Positions 57,235 to 64,000 of a stretch of 64,000 nt of DNA are shown here, piece after piece. Position numbers and translations under genes: made by a program. The DNA lies in the NCBI GenBank assembly GCA_035048495.1, contig CM068547.1, forward strand, positions 17,367,913-17,431,912, in the 5' to 3' direction. The stretch is from Euptelea pleiosperma. Lineage: Eukaryota > Streptophyta > Magnoliopsida > Ranunculales > Eupteleaceae. Within the stretch, counting starts at the first letter, position 1. Each line of letters starts with the position of its first letter. The notes beneath the pieces were generated by a model. The model was not told the DNA's origin. It did no database searches and was given only the letters and a program-made list of their open reading frames with translations.

Positions 57235-57856
57235 CAGGATGGTACTGGCCCATCAGCTTAGTCTCATAGAGAGATATTTCTTGAGAGTTATCTGGTGTTG
57301 TTTTTATTTTTGAGATATTATTGTATATCGATAAACTCAGATTTTGTATGGTTATACTCTGGTTGTGTTTATTTGTTTATCTGTTATAGGGTATAAACCA
57401 GTTTGTGTTATGGTTGGATATGTACATATGCGCTTGTTCTTCATGATGACATTCATTGTATGCTTATTATCTACTTATATTAATGTACCATCGTCAATTT
57501 GTGACAAAAAGAGGGAAAGAAAATCATAGAGGTAAAATAAGTAGATGCATGAGATAGGGGAGAGAAATTTAGGGGGAGAAAAATTTTATTACATTATTAT
57601 TTTCAATTTCTCTACTTGTGATGTGCATAATTAACTCACTGTACTTTAATGATTTATTAATTGCCGATGATATTACATGGTATGTGTTGTTGGTAGATTG
57701 TGCAGGGAATAGATCAAAAGCTATTCCATTATCTGTTCGATTATCTCCAAGAAAGTGTGAGATAGTGAGTGAATCATGTAAGAGGATGGGATTGTATTTT
57801 TATTGTTTACCTTCTATATGATTAAATATTGTTATGGAATTGCCAAAGGGGGAGAT
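57235..57856 (+). other. 3' untranslated region of the copia element and polypurine tract
   Basis: No ORF is supported. It ends with CAAAGGGGGAGAT (about 57844-57856), a polypurine tract that primes plus-strand DNA, directly before the LTR. Confidence 0.75.
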
Positions 57857-59487
57857 TGTAAGGAATATTTTCATATTCAATTTGGCAAAGATTCTGTTTG
57901 ACATAAAAACATTCTTGTAACCGTTCCTACGAGCACCAATGTAGTGTGGAGATGTCGTGATACGCATACCTTGCCGACTACTTGAAGACTAGAAGACAGA
58001 GACAGCAAGAATCAGATGGTTGACGACATGAGTCATCTGAGTAACTGCCCATTTGTTAGTTAAAGATCGTGTACGCTCGATTAGGAAGGTAAGTGACTTA
58101 GTGGCCATAAGAATAGGTTTAAAATTAATAAAATATAATGGTCAAACCTAGTCATTAGACAGACCCGAGTCTGAGTCAAAGATATTGACTAATGAGAGAG
58201 TCCGATCGATTGAAACTTGTCCAATCGATTGGACATAGCCTAATCGATTGGAGGACTCTGTGCAATCGATTGGAAGCTACGAGGTAGAACAATATTTCAG
58301 CCCAATCGATCGGAGACTGTGAAATCGATTGGAGCCTTCGGGACAGAAACTTATTTGAGTCAAATCGATTAGAGACTCTGAAATTGATTGGAGCCTTCGG
58401 GATAGAAACTTATTTAAGTCCAATTGATTGGAGACCTCTGTGTAATCAATTGGAGCCTACGAAACAAGAAACTTATTGCGGCCAATCGATTGGACACTTA
58501 TACCCAATCGATTGGACATGGCCCAATCGATTGGACCAAAAGTACAATCGATTGGACCTCGCACGAACTCAATCTTTCTCAAATCCAAATTTCTTGGTTC
58601 TATTATCCCACATTCTATACGACTCAGGGTCACAAATTCTATAAATACAACCCTTCTATACCTTCTCTAAACACACACAAAGACAGAGTCACTCAATCTT
58701 TCAAGAGAGAGAATAAAAGGTTTATTTATTAGAGTGTCCATTTGAAGACCAATAAGCTTGTTTCTCATTCACATCTTGTGAGCTTGTTCTTCTTCTTGAT
58801 CAAAGCCAAGTGCTTGATCCATCCCTCAGCTTAGGTCTACCACTCATATATTCGACCTAGTAGCCTGAGTGTACTAGTGTGACTCAAGACCTTTTGAGCA
58901 ACCTAAGGTTCAGGGTGTACGAAATCATTCACCTTCTGCAAAGGCGGGAGTATTGAGAATTAAGATCGGAGAAGCTAATCGATAGTAGGTTTGGGGTGTA
59001 CCAAACTGAACAAGCGAATAAGGCTTCTTGACTGAAAGGGCGCATGTGGATTTGTAGCGTTGATTCAGAGGACGTGAATGCATCGGCAATAAGCCTTGGC
59101 TAAGGTTGGAAGTTGTATTTGCAACGCTGCTGCGTAGATAACCTTTGTTTCGTTTAACTTTTCAGTTAGTGATACTTTCCATCTGGACGTGGTCCCATGG
59201 TTTTTTCTTGGCTAAGGTTTCTACGTAAAAATCTCTTATCTTGTGTGATTGTTTGTTTGTATTCCACGATCTATCTTGATTAGACCAAACGACGAAAAGA
59301 AAATATAACATGGAGGTATATTCGACTTGAGTTGGTTGTGATAATCTTTTATCAAACAACTAAGGCATGCGATTTTGTTCCCCTACCACTGACCAGTAAA
59401 ATTGTGTAGGTTAATTAATTTTAAATACCTAATCAACTCCCCCTTTTAGGTATATTGGATTAAAGAAAATGGACCGGTGTTATTTCA
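57857..59487 (+). mobile_element. 3' LTR of the copia element (1631 bp)
   Basis: TGTAAGGAATATTTTC...GTGTTATTTCA. It differs from the 5' LTR in a larger palindrome array (14 sites against 10) and in 45 bases near 58046-58090 that the 5' LTR lacks. TATA box at 58640-58647. The flank CCGAC (59488-59492) pairs with TCGAC at 23912. Confidence 0.9.
58202..58555. repeat. Phased array of CCAATCGATTGG palindromes (14 sites)
   Basis: Site starts are 58202, 58221, 58240, 58262, 58302, 58321, 58361, 58380, 58420, 58442, 58482, 58504, 58523 and 58544. Spacings are 19, 19, 22, 40, 19, 40, 19, 40, 22, 40, 22, 19, 21, all near 20 or 40. Pairs recur about every 60 bp. Confidence 0.92.
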
Positions 59488-59492
59488 CCGAC

Positions 59493-62105
59493 TTCCCAAT
59501 TCAAGCAAGTTGAACACTTAGTCGGCCGTTCAAGTTGAGCATTTGAGGTGTATGGTCGATTTTACCCTTGTAATGAAAAAATTGGTCCCACACTTTTCTT
59601 TCATAATATTTTGGGACTAAGAGAAAATTGTAGCTCGAGTTTATGCTAGTTGGCCAAACTATCTAGACCTATATTTATACAACCTTGGTCATAGGTATGT
59701 GGGACCAATTTTATACCACCTCGATCAACGATATCTCAAGATGTCAACATGGCCTGCAACATGCATGGATTTAGGGTCTTTCACCCAAAGGATCACCATG
59801 CCTTATATTGCTTTCTTCAGGTAATCAATTATTTCTATGGTCCAATTTGTAAAAAAATCGCACATAGGTGGTATCTTTTTCGATTCAAAAATATTACTAT
59901 TCTATTTTATATAAATCAGTTTGATCAATTATTTTTCAATTCATCTAGGTGCAAAAATTTAAAACAAGACATAAATGATTCTAGTCACTACTCAAGTTGA
60001 AAAACAAATAAAATATGGAAAGAATCATGATCTTGATAAGGATAGTACTGACTCACTCATAGTTTAGGTGCTAATTTCATCCTACAAGTGTGATATTTGT
60101 GGTGTCGGTAGTCCTCAATTTTTTGTTGAACATTCCTCGAGGCTAGGGTTTGAATACCCGTTTTAGAGCACGTCTGTCATGCCTTGACATGTGTTAAACA
60201 TGCTTCAAGCTAGCTTCCCATGTGTCATTGTTGTATGGCTTGCCACATGTCAAGAAGAATGACATGTAAGGGCTAAAAGTAAGTTGATCACTATTTTGGG
60301 TAAGCACTTAAGATATTGGGTGTTATTTGGTAAGCCCTTTATGATTTGATTTAAGCTTGCCAAACCAAGCCTAAATATCTAAGTCCAAGCATTGATCACT
60401 ATTTTGTTAGATTATCTAAATGATTTGTATTTGAGTTGAATATTATATAATGTCTCTTCCATATTTCGCTTTCTACTAAATATTTACATCATCGAGTAAA
60501 TATGATGGAGTCTACCAAGCCCATTTTGAGGGATCTACCAAGCCCAAAATCTAAATGATTTGTATCTGAGTTGATACTTACGATAGAAACACGCAGCTAT
60601 ACATGTATCACATTTCAACAACATTTATAACATTTTGTATTCAATTCCAAACTTATCTAACTTCCAAGATTACCTCACTGATTTCAATGTTATTCGGCTA
60701 AAACCAATTGTCATTGAACTTACAAACTATTATCAGAATAAAGTATCTTTCTTGTTTCTTGTTGATCCTTTCAATCAATTAAGATGAACCAGTCTACCTT
60801 TTGCGTTTGGACTTTAAAGATGTCATTGATTGAGAATTACTGTGCCAGTTTCGCTTTCTTTGGTTGATGAACCAATTGTTAATTTGTTTTAACTGCAAGC
60901 CTGTCTCCTCCACAAGTTTTGCCTTGTCATCTTCCTGTAAAAATATCATACAGCTATATGCTTAATAATGAATAGTTAACCAATAACCTTGATTTCAAAT
61001 AGAAATAGAAACTCAAGATCTATTTCACTCACATATAGAAAGCAATTTATTGAATGAAGAAGTGGTATACATGTCGTATGGTTTCGATGGTGTATATTTG
61101 GTAAGCAATTCAAGATTATTATAGAAATGGAAACATATGGGGATGAAATTTGTACAAAAGTATTGTAGCTCTTCTTGCTTGTTTGGTCCTATATTTGTAA
61201 AGAAAAAAGTTTGCAAATAAACTTAGACGTAGGATGTACGTACCTCTTCCAATTGTTGTACTACAACTATTGTTTCATTGAACATCTAATGCTGCAGATG
61301 TTTAATTAACTAATGGTAGTTTTTTTTTTTCTTTTAATTAACCGTGCAAAATTTCTAGTTGTTTCGCTTATCAACAGTTGTACCTTATAATTTTTTTACG
61401 TATCTAGATATAGTTTCTCGATACACATTTGATTAGGATAGAATACATCTACCTTTACTGAATCTATTTTTGTTGTTCCTACAATGTTTCTTCATACTTA
61501 CATTAGATTGTATTAATATTTGACATGGTTGTAGTTAGGCTATGTGCGATACGGATCTATTTTGTTTTGTTTGAACAAATACGCAATTATATATTTCACT
61601 AAGAGTTGATTCTAAGGCACAATAGGTTTATTTAGAATCATAATCCAACTTGAAGAATAATTGTGACTCTAGGTTTTAGAGGCTTATTTAAAAACATGAG
61701 AAGAATAACTTCCATCGCGCTAAATCAAAAATCAACATGTGTAAAGAACTCCTAGAGTTCAAAGAGTTAGCTTCAGAGGCTACCATGCAAATAGAATGCA
61801 TGAAACATGCATATTGACTACAAAGTACTTGGTTCCAACCTCTAAATTCTATGTAAAGTTGGGAGTTTAACATTGTATTGGTTTGGGTGTTGGATAAATC
61901 ACATAGTACAAGATGTAAGATTAGAGCTTATTAATGTTTGTAACTTGTATTTTTCAAAATTGGCATTGTCTAATCCACAACAATTGTCAAGTGCTAAACC
62001 GCGGTTGATAGAAATAGGCTTTGGTAGAGTTTATCGAATTGTTGCTAGAACAATCCATTGTTATTAACAAAATACTGAACTCTATAATTTGCTCCCCAAA
62101 CCTAT
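59493..62105. other. Background DNA, no gene recognised
   Basis: AT-rich, with only short frames that resemble nothing I know. A direct repeat ATCTAAATGATTTGTAT(T/C)TGAG occurs near 60416 and 60551, and TTGATCACTATTTT near 60285 and 60393. These may be traces of old repeats. No splice-bounded exon series is visible. Confidence 0.35.
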
Positions 62106-62422
62106 GTTTTAAAACTCGCCAAGTCGACTCGGGACTCAGCCAAGTCAACTTATCATACAAACTCAGATTTGCATGCCTCATCAAGTTGACTCAAAAACTC
62201 GATCGAGTTGACTCGAAACTCAATGTTTATTTTTTGAATTTCTAAATGCTTTAGTATTTTTCTATATTTTATGATTTTCAAAGCTTTTTAATAAATATTA
62301 TTTTTATATATTTGAATATTTAATAATTAATTTAATGAACCACAAAGTCGACTCCCGAGTCATCGAGGTGACTTGACCAAATGGACTTCCGAGTCAAGTT
62401 CGAGTTTCAAGTTTTAAAACAT
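62106..62422. mobile_element. MITE-like element with GTTTTAAAAC ends
   Basis: It begins GTTTTAAAACTCG and ends CGAGTTTCAAGTTTTAAAAC, an imperfect terminal inverted repeat. Inside are repeated AAGTCGACTC / GAGTCAACTT motifs in both orientations (62119-62230, 62345-62410) that would fold back. A target duplication is not clear, so the superfamily is unknown. Confidence 0.45.
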
Positions 62423-62612
62423 TGCTCCAAGCACATCGGTTACCAATTTTGCAATTCCAATTATTTGCCAAACTACGATTTTGGTTCATGGAGGTGACTT
62501 GACCCAATGCACTTTTGAGTCAAGTCTGAGTTTCAAGTTTTAAAACATTGCTCCAAGCACATCGGTTACCAATTTTGCAGTACCAATTACTTGCCAAACT
62601 ACAATTTTGGTC
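62365..62612. repeat. 126-bp tandem duplication
   Basis: GAGGTGACTTGACC starts at 62365 and 62491, and the two units match through CCAAACTAC(G/A)ATTTTGGT. The duplication includes the right end of the MITE-like element plus about 70 bp of flank. Confidence 0.85.
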
Positions 62613-63129
62613 CTCAGTTAGTATATCCAAACAACCCTATGGTTCCTTCCAATCAGACATTGTGTCTTGAAACTATATTCGAACTGTATCGATGGTTTTC
62701 TTCAATACTAAGAGACCATGGTGAAGGTCCATTTAGCATTGCATCCCATTGGGATCAAAATTCAGTGATCTATTTGATACTGACAAAGATTGGAGCTTTT
62801 ATTAACATTGACGAAAAAATGAACTAGGAATATCCCAAGAGGAGCCAAACCTTTTAATTAGGCATTGTGACAGCAAGGCAAGAAGCTATTAAACATGTGA
62901 GAGATGGCAAGGTATGAAAGAGAACCTTAAGATATTGGTAATGATCCTATGGATTAGCAACTAGTTGAACAAAGATTAAGGTAGTTTGGATGTTCTTACT
63001 ACTCATCCAAGGGTTCCCGTAAGTAGAGATGTTCTCATATTTGCGATACCAGTTCGACCATAGTTTATTGTATCAAGTCTTATAAAGGAAATGAAACCAA
63101 ATAGGGAGTACCTGTGTATTGGCATATAA
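62613..63129. other. Background DNA, no gene recognised
   Basis: A 78-codon frame at 62591-62827 (including FELYRWFSSILRDHGEGPFS) has plausible composition but matches no family I know. Nothing else is seen. Confidence 0.3.
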
Positions 63130-64000
63130 TGTAAAGAATATTTTCATATTCTAGTTTCGTGAATATTCCATTTGACATAAAACATTATTGTAACTGTTTC
63201 CTACGAGCACTAGTGTGGCATTGAGTGTGTTCGTGGTATACATACTTCTCTGACTACATGAAGACTAAAAGACAAAGATCGCAAGAATCAGACAGTTGAT
63301 GACATGAGTCATCTGAGTAACTGCATTTTGTTTATTGAAGATCGTGTTCGCTCGCTTAGGAAGGTAAGTAACTTAGTGGCCATAGGAATAGCATTTTTGG
63401 GATCAAAATATAATGATCAAAACTAGTCAAAGGACAGACCTAGGTCAAAGCCAAGCAAGAGCTATAAAAATGACTAAAGGGAAGTCCAATCAATTGGACC
63501 TTCTGATACAATCGATTGGACCCTACGGATAGAACTGTCTAAGATGTACAATCGATTGGACCATCGAACAAAAAATGCATTCGAGCAGTACAATTGATTG
63601 GACTTCACTACAATCGATTGAACTTTGAGTCCAATCGATTGGACTACTTAGAAACAATCCAATTCAAGATCTGGTTTTTAAGCTCCCACTACCCCATCAC
63701 TTGCACAACCTTGGGCTTCAATTCTCCTAAAAGTAAATCCCTTTATGAGCTTTATTCATTACACATTGACAGACTACAAGAGAGAGCAATTGAATTAGAG
63801 TTGTCCATTTTGAAGAGCTAAACCTTAGTTTCTATTTATATTCTCGATAGGTTTCTCTTCGCTTAGATCATAGCTAAGAACTTGGTCATTACCTCTACTT
63901 AGTTTTCCAACTAATATCCTAACCTAGTAAGCCAAAGAGTATCATGTGTGTCTCAACACTATTGGAGCAACGTTGGGCTTCCGGGTGTACTAAATCCTTC
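63130..64000 (+). mobile_element. Partial LTR of a second copia element of the same family
   Basis: TGTAAAGAATATTTTCATAT and the following sequence align with the LTRs at 23917 and 57857 but are more diverged. It contains the segment around GAAGATCGTGTTCGCTC that the 3' LTR also has and the 5' LTR lacks. It runs to the window end. Confidence 0.8.
63486..63642. repeat. Phased CCAATCGATTGG array (6 sites)
   Basis: Site starts are 63486, 63508, 63548, 63590, 63610 and 63631. Spacings are 22, 40, 42, 20, 21, the same 20/40 rule as the other arrays although this LTR is diverged. Confidence 0.88.

Larger units (their letters stand above)
23917..59487 (+). mobile_element. Ty1/copia element (SIRE/Maximus-like) without pol, stretched by nested insertions
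   Basis: The parts are 5' LTR 23917-25402, tRNA-Met-type primer site 25405-25416, gag (about 25512-27327), a late ORF (46804-47654 continuing 56541-57234), purine tract 57845-57856 and 3' LTR 57857-59487. The CACTA element (27719-42258), a solo gypsy LTR (42282-45772) and a chromovirus (47655-56535) lie inside it, each with its own target duplication. With them removed the element is about 8.6 kb. Only about 1.5 kb separates gag from the late ORF, with no protease, integrase or RT. It is therefore a non-autonomous derivative with gag plus late ORF. Assignment to SIRE/Maximus rests on the copia-type Gag and the extra late ORF and is an inference. Confidence 0.8.

Noticed and set aside
58202..58555. 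CRISPR-like array of short repeats
   Set aside because: Plant nuclear DNA; the repeats are 12-bp palindromes with about 8-bp gaps and no unique spacers or cas genes.
62591..62827. 78-aa ORF as a host gene exon
   Set aside because: No family recognised and no convincing splice context; kept only as a remark on background DNA.

Overview
This window is plant (angiosperm) nuclear DNA made almost wholly of transposable elements nested inside one another. I see no intact host gene, rRNA, tRNA gene or CRISPR array. The evidence for a plant is direct: an Athila-type Ty3/gypsy element, a Ty1/copia element with a tRNA-Met-type primer site and an extra ORF like those of the SIRE/Maximus group, a chromovirus-type gypsy element, a CACTA DNA transposon with CACTACTACA ends, and intron-containing exon fragments of plant genes. 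I cannot name the species.

Layout, outermost layer first. (1) Bases 1-23664 are an Athila-type element on the + strand. The end of its 5' LTR is at 1-271, its primer site at 274-287, and its leader at 272-1631. A decayed gag/protease is at about 15130-16907, and its 3' LTR is at 19248-23664. It has lost RT, RNase H and integrase. It was split by a second Athila-type element on the - strand (1632-14527; target duplication CTTCT/CTTCC) and by a solo LTR (21080-23638; target duplication TCCAA). (2) Bases 23917-59487 are a copia element (target duplication TCGAC/CCGAC). It has two LTRs, a tRNA-Met-type primer site, gag, and a late ORF with a coiled-coil end, but no protease, integrase or RT. Three insertions stretch it to 35.6 kb: a CACTA transposon (27719-42258; AAT duplication), a solo gypsy LTR (42282-45772; ATTTT duplication), and a full-length chromovirus (47655-56535; TTTAT duplication) that cuts the late ORF in frame. 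(3) The CACTA element holds two more solo LTRs (28518-31629 and 39611-42165) and carries exon fragments of several unrelated plant genes: a fructosamine-3-kinase-like gene, spermidine synthase, a DA2-like E3 ligase, and others I do not recognise. It encodes no visible transposase, so it is a Pack-CACTA-type gene carrier. (4) Bases 59493-63129 are low-information background with a MITE-like element and a 126-bp tandem duplication. Another copia LTR of the same family begins at 63130 and runs off the window.

The most unusual signal is an array of the palindrome CCAATCGATTGG, found in the three copia LTR copies and again just before the copia late ORF. Sites are spaced at about 20 or 40 bp throughout, about two or four helical turns. 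A second recurring signal is an inverted repeat around GGAGTTGCAG / CTGCAACTCC, present one to three times in each long Athila-type LTR. All element coding regions are broken. Many in-frame stops are of the kind made by C-to-T change at CAG, CAA or CGA codons, as expected of silenced, methylated repeats.
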